The notes: generated by a model from the letters alone, not told the origin. A stretch of DNA of 64,000 nucleotides from Dipteris shenzhenensis (GCA_047967505.1 CM106539.1), one strand, 5' to 3'; shown: positions 22,001 to 29,906, counted from the stretch's first letter. Translations and numbers: made by a program.

Positions 22001-23094
22001 GGTCATGTAGTCCAAACAGTACTTCATGGCATGCATGCTCCACCGTCAGACTACCACCTCTCACACATCAGCTTATCATTGTCGAACTTTGTTCATACCA
22101 CATGTTGCTGTCTTGTCCACCTCAACTATCAAAAGCATGGCTAGATGTATTATGTGGTGATAGTACTAAACATAAAATTTTGGCCTACATTTATACCTAG
22201 CACGTACGTAAGTATATGTATGAAATAATCCAATGCTAGTGTCTACAATGAAACCATGTCTCTAATAATGATCAAGGTATTGGATATTAGTGCAATCCCC
22301 AAAATGAAGTCGTGGCAGTCTCAACCCTTTGGCTTACGTGGGGAAGGCACATAATATATTTATTTACGATATGTGCAACAAGTGGTCTACTCTGCTCCTT
22401 GCAAGTCCCACGATATTTCCATGTTGTAACTTCTCTACAATTTCTTCTCCTCTCTCTCGTGGTTCTCCTCTTTCGACATATTGTTCTTCATGGAAGACTG
22501 AAGTCGCCTCCTTGTATAAAAAAGAAATAAGGAGATCTTGAATTTGAATGAACGTTTGAAGTTACCAAAATTACCATGGGCTTGTCATAGAAAGGGAAAT
22601 CTTGCATCTGCCTCAAAGCGTTTGTTGCTGCCGTTACATCGTCAAACACAACCCATGCCTGACCTCTCAGCTTCAACGTTTTGCTTGCTATGATGTCCAA
22701 AATCTTTCCGAACTGTGAAAAAACTGCGTAGATAGACTTCTTCAACTCTGCACCATCAAAAAGCCCAAGTCAGTTTGAGTACGAGACATGCATTCCCAGC
22801 TCACAACTCCGTTGCAATCATTTAAGACGACTAAAATCTTCTGCAGTCAGAAAATTGACAGGAGAAGTCAAGAAAACTACGTTTGAGATGATAACGAGCT
22901 TTCCCACAGTAAGGTTGGCCAGGATATATTTCTATTCTCCAAGACAGCGAAGAAAGATAGAAAACCTAGATAAGCTACGACGGTGAAAAAGCCAACGATT
23001 AAGCAGAGTAAGAACACGCACCTTCTTTCTTAATTTTCTCATTGAGGTTGTTGATGTAAATGGTCTGGTTCGGAGGGATATCCGCGTGCATCAT
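3726..23094 (-). CDS. U2B'': U2 small nuclear ribonucleoprotein B'' (five coding exons)
   Basis: This is a spliceosomal RNA-binding protein of the U1A/U2B'' family that binds U2 snRNA stem-loop IV with U2A' in the nucleus. Coding exons are 23094-23022, 22747-22575, 4576-4483, 4378-4290 and 4013-3726. All introns are GT-AG, the phases agree (1,0,1,0), and the total is 717 bp or 238 residues, against about 232 for the Arabidopsis protein. RRM1 covers about residues 10-85 (RNP2 IYINNL 12-17; RNP1 RGQAWVVF 52-59). A basic Lys/Arg/Glu linker follows. RRM2 covers about 164-238 (RNP2 LFVQNL; RNP1 PGIAFVEY) and ends YAKK. LRGQAW, SMMLQ and FKITPQN favour U2B'' over U1A, whose plant form I recall with a KGQAW motif. 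No lesion is seen. The start is the first of two adjacent ATGs. Intron 2 is 17,998 bp and full of transposons. Confidence 0.9.
4290..4378 (-). CDS. U2B'': U2B'' coding exon 4 (linker)
   Basis: 89 bp, acceptor ATTTCAG|CT, donor CCT|GTGAGT. It encodes a charged then Ser/Gly/Tyr-rich linker ([13 protein letters not shown] ... [12 protein letters not shown]). Introns 3 (104 bp) and 4 (276 bp) are short, unlike intron 2. Confidence 0.85.
4483..4576 (-). CDS. U2B'': U2B'' coding exon 3 (end of RRM1 and basic linker)
   Basis: 94 bp: 31 codons plus one base. It encodes [10 protein letters not shown], then a Lys/Arg/Glu-rich stretch ([10 protein letters not shown]). Donor G|GTAACT. The tract matches the conserved YAKTKSD...AKADGT segment that follows RRM1 in plant U1A/U2B''. 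Confidence 0.9.
4690..4960. repeat. tandem duplication, 142-bp unit (1.9 copies)
   Basis: AAGCAAGTAAAAATTAAC begins at 4690 and again at 4832. The two copies differ at only a few positions (CTTGTATG against CTCGTATG, GATGGGG against GACAGGG). The duplication lies about 115 bp upstream of the exon 3 acceptor, in transcript sense, within intron 2. Confidence 0.85.
4952..6360 (+). pseudogene. LINE relic: zinc knuckle plus AP-endonuclease fragments
   Basis: At 4967-5030 the frame reads [14 protein letters not shown], a CX2CX4HX4C zinc knuckle typical of the end of plant LINE ORF1. Farther on, 5838-5935 encodes RVPNIYAP, and 5945-6120 encodes [11 protein letters not shown] ... WEEF, the endonuclease segment that normally follows the GDFN motif in LINE ORF2. 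The pieces lie in different frames with stops between them and the RT is missing. It is a decayed non-LTR retrotransposon in the U2B'' intron. Confidence 0.65.
6361..6732. other. no recognisable feature
   Basis: Between the LINE relic and the tandem array I see no domain or repeat. Confidence 0.4.
6733..8637. repeat. tandem array of a 559-bp unit, about 3.4 copies
   Basis: TCAGCCATGACGAAGG begins at 6733, 7294, 7853 and 8412, giving periods of 561, 559 and 559 bp. The last copy stops near 8637. The second and third copies are nearly identical and repeat the same 65-codon minus-strand open frame (7316-7513 and 7875-8072), which I judge non-coding because it has no domain and is disrupted in the first copy. 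Diverged relatives lie at 2320-3420 and 17921-18056, and inverted at 18775-19080. The low divergence points to recent unequal exchange or replication slippage. Confidence 0.92.
8769..8880. repeat. 56-bp tandem duplication
   Basis: ACGTCCAATGGCTTGGCTCC begins at 8769 and 8825. The two copies differ at about two bases. Confidence 0.85.
8940..9560 (+). pseudogene. possible LINE endonuclease relic
   Basis: Around 9170-9190 the frame reads HEGDFNTIN, like the GDFN motif of LINE endonucleases. About 160 bp later another frame reads LKLDRVLLP, like the LDR-x-L motif near the end of that domain. The spacing is right, but there are frameshifts and nothing else is conserved. This is an inference from two short motifs. 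Confidence 0.35.
9595..9770. repeat. minisatellite within a dispersed repeat
   Basis: GATGGGGCTGCCATGTGGGC followed by AGCAAACTGGG-AAACAAAG occurs three times with period about 45 bp (9656-9763). The preceding CTCCCCATTTGTAAGGCCCC resembles the reverse complement of sequence at 56760-56890, so a dispersed family is likely. Confidence 0.6.
9771..10850. other. unassigned intronic sequence
   Basis: A 73-codon minus-strand frame (10424-10645) has no recognised domain. No other structure is seen. Confidence 0.35.
10860..11266 (-). mobile_element. 3' LTR of a Ty3/gypsy element (left end uncertain)
   Basis: On the minus strand the LTR starts TGGAACAGTAG at 11266, directly after a polypurine tract. 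The part 11091-11266 matches 17032-17211, which starts TGTAACAGTAG and is interpreted as a piece of the matching 5' LTR. The far (CA) end toward 10860 cannot be fixed from sequence alone. Confidence 0.55.
11267..11280 (-). other. polypurine tract of the Ty3 element
   Basis: Minus strand GCAGGAGGGGAT lies immediately before the LTR start TGGAACAG, the expected place for plus-strand DNA priming. Confidence 0.55.
11281..12095 (-). pseudogene. Ty3/gypsy pol relic: RNase H joined to chromodomain, integrase deleted
   Basis: The minus frame 12077-11793 encodes the RNase H start ([15 protein letters not shown] ... [16 protein letters not shown] ... [13 protein letters not shown]). It continues with stops through DHKSLRYFL and [15 protein letters not shown] near 11660. 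The next residues already match the integrase C-terminal tail ([16 protein letters not shown]), and 11567-11256 encodes a chromodomain ([11 protein letters not shown] ... [17 protein letters not shown]). The H2C2 finger and DDE core, about 1 kb or more, are therefore deleted. RT and upstream regions are also missing, cut off at the LINE junction near 12090. This is a chromovirus-type element, inactive. Confidence 0.82.
12090..12919 (-). pseudogene. LINE family 1 fragment (end of ORF1 and start of ORF2)
   Basis: On the minus strand 12220-12090 encodes [15 protein letters not shown], then QRAVVGR and QEHMFS, the start of the endonuclease. The same segment begins at 42079 on the plus strand. Upstream, 12264-12554 (HFQLGF ... 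WARKVGIEP) and 12640-12870 ([11 protein letters not shown] ... GGSI) match ORF1-tail sequence at 41480-41960. The copy ends abruptly inside the endonuclease, where it meets the Ty3 RNase H, and begins exactly where the LTR at 12920 starts. It is a decayed fragment. Confidence 0.75.
12920..14400 (+). mobile_element. 5' LTR and leader of the gag-only element
   Basis: The left edge is defined by TGTCACGAG. CTTAAAAGAGGGG near 13108 could be a TATA-type signal. AATAAATAAATA at 14163-14175 could be a polyadenylation signal. The right edge of the LTR cannot be set, because the 3' LTR is truncated and no clear tRNA-complementary primer site is seen. Long open frames on both strands at 13123-13639 show no domain. 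Confidence 0.5.
14503..15840 (+). pseudogene. Ty3-type gag with central deletion and frameshifts
   Basis: The frame 14446-15426 is best started at MSHRERS (14503). It encodes an acidic N-terminus, a basic [12 protein letters not shown] patch, then a long Met/Gly/Gln/Asn-rich segment (about 15040-15290). It then reads [16 protein letters not shown], the beginning of the capsid, and stops at 15426. From 15437 another frame resumes at [22 protein letters not shown], the capsid end, so the capsid core is missing. A third frame (15649-15840) carries the zinc knuckle [14 protein letters not shown]. This copy cannot make a normal Gag. Confidence 0.78.
15863..16787 (+). other. internal non-coding region of the gag-only element
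   Basis: No pol domain is found on either strand. A direct repeat with period 60 (GCTCTTGTTGCCCGGCATGG at 16088 and 16148) is present. The frame 16452-16661 is Ser/Thr-rich and unrecognised. Confidence 0.5.
16788..16800 (+). other. polypurine tract of the gag-only element
   Basis: CAAGAGGAGGGTA lies directly before TGTCACGAG of the 3' LTR. Confidence 0.65.
17032..17211 (-). mobile_element. 5' LTR fragment of the Ty3 element
   Basis: It matches 11091-11266 in the same orientation (TTAGTGTTCAATGAGA ... GCACATTAATTGTATATGGG ... GCCCCATTAAAAGTAGCTCT). On the minus strand it begins TGTAACAGTAG at 17211. It abuts the broken LTR of the gag-only element. Confidence 0.65.
17212..17920. other. no recognisable feature
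   Basis: I see no domain, RNA gene or repeat in this intronic stretch. Confidence 0.35.
17921..18056. repeat. partial copy of the 559-bp repeat family
   Basis: TATCTAGATGAATCCAG, AACTCATCCTCTAAAAACACGACACAGTGCAG and AACTCCATCACG occur in the same order as in the array at 6733-8637. Confidence 0.75.
18057..18774. other. no recognisable feature
   Basis: An 81-codon frame at 18057-18302 has no recognised domain. The rest is A/T-rich. Confidence 0.35.
18775..19080 (-). repeat. inverted partial copy of the 559-bp repeat family
   Basis: The reverse complement matches the array unit in order: ACTTCACAAGCAGTTGTAGC, CCTTCTCCTTTAGTGCTAGCC, GTCTACACCCATTGTTGGGC, GATGACATCAGTGGGGATGTC, TAGCTAGTCCCTGCTATGC and GGATGAGTTTGGGAATGTTC. 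It lacks part of the unit after CTCCCG. Confidence 0.85.
19085..19330 (-). pseudogene. Ty3/gypsy reverse transcriptase relic
   Basis: The minus strand encodes [20 protein letters not shown], then THASATFQT, matching the RT consensus KTAFRTRYGxYEFxVMPFGLTNAPATFQ. It continues to [16 protein letters not shown], where the catalytic Y-x-DD has decayed to F-D-G, and ends near YLEHIVS. Stops interrupt it. No RNase H or integrase follows. Confidence 0.65.
19331..20486 (-). other. unrecognised intronic sequence
   Basis: One minus-strand frame near 19880-19690 is rich in charged and aliphatic residues ([18 protein letters not shown], then [15 protein letters not shown]) and could be a coiled-coil relic of a retroelement. 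I cannot name it. Confidence 0.3.
20487..20759 (-). other. unidentified 90-codon open frame
   Basis: Residues include [18 protein letters not shown] and [20 protein letters not shown]. Composition is that of an ordinary globular protein, but I do not recognise a family. It sits 119 bp downstream (minus) of the exon-like segment at 21019-20878. Phase does not join them at an obvious acceptor, so their relation is uncertain. Confidence 0.3.
20878..21019 (-). other. exon-like segment of unknown gene
   Basis: 142 bp, open throughout, bounded by a good acceptor (ATTCTTTTCAG|GTGG) and a CAG|GTGCAT donor. It encodes [20 protein letters not shown], then [20 protein letters not shown] and ANDSQLT. 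The protein looks conserved in style, but I cannot name it. It could be an exon of a nested minus-strand gene, a captured gene fragment, or an alternative exon inside U2B'' intron 2. Confidence 0.35.
21040..22570. other. no recognisable feature (end of U2B'' intron 2)
   Basis: Short plus-strand frames (21042-21269, 21432-21695, 22312-22541) show no domain. I see nothing else. Confidence 0.35.
22575..22747 (-). CDS. U2B'': U2B'' coding exon 2 (core of RRM1)
   Basis: 173 bp. Acceptor GGTGCAG|AG, donor ATG|GTAATT. It completes a split Glu codon, encodes the RNP1 octamer RGQAWVVF and ends DKPM. Intron 1 (22748-23021) is 274 bp. Confidence 0.9.
23022..23094 (-). CDS. U2B'': U2B'' coding exon 1
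   Basis: It starts ATG ATG and encodes residues 1-24 plus one base. It contains [18 protein letters not shown], the N-terminal beta strand of RRM1. The donor is G|GTGCGT. A TGTACAG string about 20 bp upstream of the ATG could be the acceptor of a 5' UTR intron, but this is unproven. Confidence 0.88.
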
Positions 23095-23606
23095 AATGCT
23101 GAGCGTGCCTGTACAAGGCAAATTGAACTCCTTTGTGTAAAAGCTTGCGAACGAACACACAAGTTTTCGAGTGAAACAGAGGAGTGTTCCTCCAACTTAA
23201 CCTAAACCTGACCCAATGGTCATCAACTTGATTTTATCAAATCTCACTCCCTACAACATCTTGATTTGTGTGTTGCATGCCTATTCATTTGTATATCATA
23301 AATGAACAGGTTGTGTATCCTTTCATTCCCACAGAACATCCTTGAAGGAGGTTCGATGGTGCAAAGTTTCTTGTTCTCTTGGAGGGCATTCTTTGTATGC
23401 TTTTTCTTCGAAAGGATGTTGCTTAGTCATGGATGTTTTCTTCATCTATCACTCCCCCTAAGTTTATTAAACCTGTCATTCCCTTACATGTCATCAAATT
23501 TTATAGCCTTTACTTGTCTGCCACCTTATAGTCATTTTTTAATAACCAGTACCAGTTCCTTCAAGTGTGCCGAACTATCACTCCTCAAGCCACCAGTCTG
23601 TGAGAT
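23095..23606 (-). promoter_or_regulatory. U2B'': presumed 5' UTR and promoter region of U2B''
   Basis: By position this is the sequence upstream of the U2B'' start codon. I cannot identify a convincing TATA box or initiator. It is included to mark the place rather than a proven element. Confidence 0.35.
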
Positions 23607-23961
23607 GGGCTTCACACAACTCCACGGTATATTGTTTATTCCCTATAAACCTTAATAATTCATAATTGCCTAGTTCACTCAAATGAGACTAGATGCCAGT
23701 GTCCATTTCCTCTTAGCTATGCCCCATGATTTACATCATACTTTATACCCTCCCCCCATTTTTGTTTCCCAAGGGGATGGAAAGGGTGTGTGTGTATGTT
23801 ATCATGTCTATTACCTAGGATCCAAGTCCCATGCTTTACCACCCCCCCTCTCTTTTTTCCAAGGGGACAGGAAGGGGGGGGGGGGGGGTTGAACTGGGCA
23901 ATTATGAATTATTAAGGGTTATAGGGAATAAACAATATACTACGGAGTTGTTGAAGCCCAA
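23607..23961. repeat. fold-back (inverted-repeat) element
   Basis: The arm 23607-23680 (GGGCTTCACACAACTCCACG ... TTAATAATTCATAATTGCC) is repeated inverted at 23889-23961 with a handful of mismatches. The 200-bp loop contains a duplicated C-run/CCAAGGGGA motif and a G-run at 23877-23888. There is no coding capacity. It lies 0.5 kb upstream of the U2B'' start codon. Confidence 0.8.
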
Positions 23962-24935
23962 CTCATAGAAGCGAAAGTCTTTCTCCACTACGAGTAGTCC
24001 CAGCCCCTAAAATATACGTTGATGCCATCGAGTCAGGTTGCATGCTTGCAACAGAAGCGCCATACATCTCTGTAGATTGTGGCGAATGCTTGTCTTATAG
24101 ACGAACAACAAAGATATAAGCTAGAAGAGGTCATGATGACCTTGCTGTAGCGAGCTTACGTAGAGCTCACCGATCATGTGTTCAATGAAGCCATCTGTTA
24201 GCCTAACTGTGCTTGCATGCCTTATACGAGTTTGTAAACATTGTATAACCACACTGCCAGACAATAGTGATTTGTTAGAGCCAGAGAACTAGCTTGCTCT
24301 GGCATGCTCTGGCATTACAGCCCTCGGACCATGCGAAGCACGGTGGAGCACAACTCACTTTGTCTAGTAGAGTGCATGCAAAGCACAACCATACGCTCCT
24401 CCCATTCCAATACCCACCACCTAATGCTCTAGCTCGAAGTGCTTTCTGCATGCTGATTTGAGTGGCTAAAGAAACGTCTTCCACTCCGTCTTTAGACGTC
24501 CGGGATCATATCCTTGCCTGGGATGCTCTTTGCCAGAAATACATAACACTAGCATAACAATGGCTAGCTGCCCGTTGTGAGAGTACACACACTGCTCTAA
24601 GCTTACCCGAGCCCTTCATTACTGGGGCTGCGGTCCTTCATGGTAACATGATACATGTATACCTTGGCTACTGTAGTATACTCTATTATGTTAGTGGATT
24701 TCATGAACGAAGGCACTCGATGTGTCGTAGAGCCAAATACTGAGTATGATGTGAGGTTGATTACCAATGGTTAAGCTCCATAGGAATTTTTTATCAGGGC
24801 AGGACTGAGAAACGCAGAGACTATGAGGATCCCATAGTTCATGATATGAGATGTAAAGCTGACGTTGATAAGGGAAGGCGTTATGCCAAAGTGAGTGTGC
24901 CTTTCTCAATTCAGCCACTCCATTGTTAAAGTAGT
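23962..24935. other. no recognisable feature
   Basis: Short frames only. I see no domain or repeat. Confidence 0.35.
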
Positions 24936-25345
24936 CCTGAGAATTAATTGGCTTCTGACCAAGCCGATTCAGGATATGACACCTTATGAGACATTCACTA
25001 GATACAAGCCACGCATTGGGAACTCAGACGGTCAACTAAGGAAAGCATATCACCAACTTGATTGACATATGGCTAAGGCAGAGCAATTCAGATTCAAACT
25101 ACCAGTTATGCTCTTCTGACCACTATCATGGCTACAGAAGAGTTAGTGTACATTGAGGATGGAGTTGGCAAGCTAGAATGGCAAACTGCTTTGAATGAAG
25201 AAATGGACACTTTGTACAAAAACAACACTTGGTAATACCTTCCACGAAGAAAGAAGGCCATTGCAAACCAATGGGTTTACAAAGTAAAGTACAATATAGA
25301 TGGAAGCATTGAAAGATACAAAGCCAAACTAGTTGCAAATTATAA
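24936..25345 (+). pseudogene. Ty1/copia pol relic (integrase end and RT start)
   Basis: 24950-25010 encodes TKPIQDMTPYETFTRYKPRI, the end of a copia integrase. 25128-25345 encodes LEWQTALNEEMDTLYKNNTW, then NQWVYKVKYNIDG and ERYKAKLVA, the start of copia RT. A stop follows NNTW. The hinge between the two domains, hundreds of base pairs in intact elements, is deleted. Non-functional. Confidence 0.75.
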
Positions 25346-25503
25346 GCCATCTATTTTTTATACAGGGATTTATCGGTAGGTTCTTGTATAAGAGTCCATT
25401 TTGTATGAAATTCCTTGCTCAAAATTGAAGTTAATAGACTATAAGGATCTTCAGGTTTTCATTTTGTGTGAATAGAATATAATCACCGTTGCATTATTGG
25501 TTT

Positions 25504-26278
25504 TTAATCCTTCAAAAAAAGGTGAAAATAATGCGGATTGCTATGACCTTTGAGAGCATCACCATCCTTTTGTAGGAAAGGTTGAACAAAGCTCCTCCAA
25601 TCGTACATTCTTGTGATCTTGGAGCATACTATACTTTCCTTATGGCCACCAATTTGCCTCCCATATCTCATTATCAAGTCATCTATTGTCTCCACATCCC
25701 TCCATTTTAGCTCTCTCGAGACTGTGCAAAAACCTGATTCGATATCCTCATGTGTATGTCCAACATATAGAAATCTAGCTTCAATCTCAATAGAGATTCG
25801 ATGAGCAACTAGCATTGAGCAAAATGAAAACATGAAGATATTTTGTTCACTCACCAACAATTATTTAATTGTATCCTCAAAATTGATGGTGGCAATTGAC
25901 CTTCCTTCGTACACACACTATGAATTGCCTGCATAATAGATGTTATAACTTGATTGCAATCATGTAGATGCAAGGAATGAATCCATATATCTGTGAAAAA
26001 CTTAAATCCATGCACTAACACTTCACATAAATGCGTCTTTAAAAAGTGTTTGCCTTGAAGTGGAGTAAATTGAGGCAATGTTGTTGTATTCTAATCCAAA
26101 TAAGGCACATGTACTTGTCTCGATGCAAAATAGTTTGCTTTTCCAAAATGCATATTTTTGTCTTGCATGCCAAACAAGTCCATGATGATGCTACTACTTC
26201 TTTTTGTACCGTTTGCTTTGGACCAAGCACACTCTCAATTGCCATGGATGGTTTGTTGAGACCAAACAACCATGCCAT
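25504..26278 (-). pseudogene. DUF7869-like protein relic
   Basis: Three overlapping minus-strand frames (26278-26039, 26078-25851, 25860-25504) form one decayed reading frame. The downstream part reads LPPSILRIQLNNC, then ARFLYVGHTHEDIESGFC and DLIMRYGRQIG. The P-x-x-L-x-x-Q-x-DNC and VGHTHEDID-type motifs are, as I recall, hallmarks of DUF7869, a domain found in repetitive plant, oomycete and animal proteins and suspected to belong to a transposable element. Two or more frameshifts or stops break it. Function is unknown. Confidence 0.55.
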
Positions 26279-26281
26279 GGA

Positions 26282-26400
26282 TGTTGCAACTCCACAACTT
26301 TGTTCACCAAGTTTTTCTCAATTGCATGGTTGACATTCATATTCATGCCCCTTGCATGGTTGTTGCAACTCCACAACTTTGTTCACCAAGTTTTTCAATT
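26282..26400. repeat. 79-bp tandem duplication
   Basis: TGTTGCAACTCCACAACTTT followed by GTTCACCAAGTTTTTC occurs at 26282 and about 26361. Confidence 0.75.
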
Positions 26401-28195
26401 GTACTAGGGCGAGTTGCATTCAATATTCTTAGAGAGTTTTGAGAAGCTTCAAACTCGTTTACCTTGGAGAGAGCATCGCTCATTGACACAACTTGCATTG
26501 TTGTCACAAGTCCACATCTTCTTCAGCAAGTTTGTCAATAGACATGATCTCATCCATACTTGATAAAAAACACTAGTGGAACCTTTTCCTTTCTCAGTGG
26601 TACATGAATTCATCCACTCTAGATAAGGCATCACTTTTGGAACCTTTCAAATGAAGCTATCTCATATGGTAATGTATCTTGTCTTTGTCATTGAAAGCCA
26701 CATGTCTCCTCTTAATCTCCAGAAATTGCATACTCCATCATATAACCTTGCCTACCTCGTAGTAGGGATCATCCATACCATCTTGAAGACTTTCATGATT
26801 TTGATCTTTGCAATACTTTTCCTTCTACTACATCTTGATTTGCAAATGACCCCATTACGTCGGCTCATATTGCAAAAAATCATCATGTTTTAATTAGCGA
26901 GTTTTGAGGGCCTTATAAACCAGCATTCCAATAACCAACCAAGTTGGCTATTTATATGTGCTGTCACACACCAAGCTTGCATTTCTTGCCATCTACTCAA
27001 CAGTAAGCGTACAAAAGCATGAAGTTATGGAAGCAACAAAGTCATATTTTGACATGAGAGGCGACCTTTACGTTGGTCCACGAGAAGTTGGTTCAAATGC
27101 CATATAGAGTTGTGTGGCTGGGCTTGAGATCTACCTATAGTTTTGCTCAATGCTTTGACCACTCTAATCAATTGAACGATTTGGCCGAATACACACTACC
27201 AAAGTTGACGCTCTTGGCAAATTGTGGTGTTACCTACGCCTCTATTCAACATAGTTGGCACTAAGAATCACGTACTTTGTTAATCCCTTTTATTGTTTAA
27301 ATACTCATACGCAGTTAGTGATGGCTCCTTTTAACATCAATTGGTCTTTTGGCTGAGAATTCTTCAAGGAGTTGCCCCAATACAAGGTGACGTGGATTGG
27401 TTATGAAAGGAATGCGAAAGAAGGTTCTTTTGATTCCACACAACCAATCAAGCAAGATGATTTGAGAATGCCATATCCTTGTAGGTTTGGCCATTTTTCT
27501 AGGCCTCTTGTGTCTTTATCTCCCCTCTGCTCAATGGATGTGTGAGCACTTAGAATTTTTTTGAGTTCGAGGAATGGTGAGTGATTGTGTGCCTTCCTTG
27601 GTTTGGAGCATATTCTATGCTTCTTTCTTAGAGCAATTAATTTTCTCCTTCTATTTCTTTATCCAAGAGTACGCCAAGAGTGGTATGTCTTCCTTGGTTT
27701 GGGTGATATTCTTCGCTCCTTTCATTGGATGATTAGTTTTCTCCTTCGACGTCTTTGTCCACTTTCTCATTTATTCTCTTACATTATGGTTTTAAAGTAT
27801 GTATTTGATAGCTCATATTTTGTGAGAGTATTGACAATGCCTTCTGCCCTTGCATAGGCACTACCATTAATATATTCTTCTAAGCTTAAGGCAATAGGAG
27901 TGGTTGGTTGAGGGATCACTAAGATTTCTACCATGAATCCTTTGGGATTTAAGTTGGCTTGAGTCATGTAGATCTTGGGTTTCTCATAGCCTTCTAATTT
28001 GATGGGGTGATTGTGAATTTTTAAAGGGGTCACAATTTCCTCATTCAATTGAGTAAAGTATGCTCTATGATTATGCTTTCAAAACTTCAGGTTGGTTTTG
28101 TGCAAGCAAGAACAAGTTTGTCTTTCTGTGCATGGGACTGATAGGTGGGATGTCAAAAGTTTGTGGTCTTTAAAGTTTTTTGATTGAGGTAGGTT
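26401..28195. other. unassigned intergenic sequence
   Basis: The longest frame is 27779-28048 (minus, 89 codons, with PLKIHNHPIKLEGYEKPKIY and LSLEEYINGSAYA), which I do not recognise. No other structure is supported. Confidence 0.35.
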
Positions 28196-28730
28196 GGGTT
28201 TTTTTACACACACACACACATTTTCTATGCTTTACAAACACACACATTGGTCCCCACACCCCCACCCTCACTCCCCACTTATGAATTACACAAAATGAAC
28301 CCCCCACCTCAAAGCTTCCTTTTAATATAATTAACCTTTTAAAAAAAATTGCTTAGAATGTTTTTAATTTATTTAGCCTTACTCCTCTTTCTTTTAGAAT
28401 ATATAATGTATTTAAATTGATTTAGTTTCCCCCCTCCCTACCTCCTTGATTTATTTAACTATTTTATGAATTCTTATTATTCATACCCCCACACACACTC
28501 TTACTCAAAATTTATTCATGGGTCTATATAATTATAGTTTGCTTGAAGCTTCTTTATAGAGCTTTTATTTCATTCTAATGTTACTTTTAAATTACTAATG
28601 CTCCACTTTATTTCATTCTAAAATTGATTTCATATAGATAGATACATAGCTTTTACTTATTTATTTCTTACACCCTTTAAGTTAGTTCATTTTCTCTTCT
28701 TCTTTCTTTACTTCTTTACTTCTTTTCTCG
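28196..28730. other. A/T-rich low-complexity stretch with short (CA)n runs
   Basis: (CA)n at 28207-28221 and scattered CACACA/CCCCCAC strings. No coding signal. Confidence 0.5.
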
Positions 28731-28971
28731 TTTGCCATATATATATATATATACATATACATATACATATATATACATACATATGTATACCTATATATAC
28801 ATATATCCATACATATGTATACATATACATATATACATATATATATACATGTATACATATACATATATACATATACATATATACATACATATATGTATGT
28901 ATACATATACACATACATATATACATACATATATGCATACATATATACATACATATATATATACATATATG

Positions 28972-29007
<36 letters not shown>

Positions 29008-29070
29008 CATACATATATACATACATATATGTATATATAGATACATATAAATATACATATGTATACATAC

Positions 29071-29105
<35 letters not shown>

Positions 29106-29143
29106 TATATATACATATGTATATATATGTATATATGTATAAT
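28731..29143. repeat. (TATACA/TATGTA)n microsatellite, about 410 bp
   Basis: Almost pure alternating purine-pyrimidine sequence built from TATACA, TACATA and TATGTA words. Both strands are open in several frames (Tyr/Ile/Met/Cys/Val), which are artefacts. Because ATAC and GTAT words are mixed, long stretches are self-complementary and could form hairpins or cruciforms. Confidence 0.95.
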
Positions 29144-29672
29144 ATATACCTCTACACTTTTTAATTAGATTGTCTCTAGTTCTATTAAACATTTTTTATT
29201 AGATTTTCTCTTGTTAGATTGTCTCTTGTTCTTTTCACATTTTTTAAATGTTTCAAAAATTACTAGCTTGCATTTTAAGAGCTTACATGCTTAGTTCACT
29301 AGTGATCAATGTAGTAGAACTTTTTCGTAATTTATTATGCCTAAATCATATTTTTTAGTCCTTAAATATTGGTTTAATTTTTTCATCTTATGGCTTATAG
29401 TTTCCTTTATTAATTCTTGCCTTATTCAAACTAATCGATTCAATTTTCCTTACAACAGGTTCTCCCTTAATTTTCTTACAAGAAATTACCTTACTTTCCT
29501 TTAATTATGTAAATGCCTTAAATCGGTTAATTACCACAAATATTTATGGAAAGACATTGGTTTTATAAAAAATAATTATTTATAGAAAATTTTAAACAAA
29601 TTGTGTTAGTTCCCCTTCAGTCTTAAATGTCTTTTAGCTAGATGTCCTTGTTGTGCAATCATGGGTGTGATG
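29144..29672. other. A/T-rich sequence, no recognisable feature
   Basis: No domain or RNA is seen between the microsatellite and the copia LTR. Confidence 0.4.
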
Positions 29673-29708
29673 TGAGAGTGCTCTCAACGGAAGCAAGAAC
29701 GGAAGAAG

Positions 29709-29739
<31 letters not shown>

Positions 29740-29853
29740 CCACAAGTTTTGGTGGGTGCAGAACCACCCTAATCTTCTTTTTCATTCATTTATATATGTG
29801 TATGAGTATTGTACATAACCGGGGTAAAGGCACAGTGACCTTTAACCCCCACA
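29673..29853 (-). mobile_element. copia 3' LTR (181 bp)
   Basis: On the minus strand it starts TGTGGGGGTTAAAGG after the purine tract AAGTGGGAGGT and ends CTCTCA. It contains a (GA)n run at 29709-29732. Confidence 0.75.
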
Positions 29854-29864
29854 ACCTCCCACTT
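29854..29864 (-). other. copia polypurine tract
   Basis: AAGTGGGAGGT on the minus strand sits directly before the LTR start, as in other plant copia elements. Confidence 0.7.
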
Positions 29865-29906
29865 AAAGGACAATGTGCCTTTAAGGGAGAGCAACCAATG
29901 AGCATA

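Larger units (their letters stand above)
4577..22574 (-). other. U2B'': intron 2 of U2B'', about 18 kb, filled with repeats
   Basis: Donor GTAATT follows DKPM and acceptor TTCTCAG precedes KIQYAK, phase 0. The intron contains a LINE relic, a 559-bp tandem array, nested LTR/LINE mosaics, a gag-only LTR element, a Ty3 RT relic and an unidentified exon-like segment. Its length is inferred from exons that join in frame to give a continuous family-consistent protein. Confidence 0.85.

Noticed and set aside
28682-29192. Several 100-144-codon frames rich in Tyr, Ile, Met and Val
   Set aside because: They are translations of the TATACA microsatellite in both strands.
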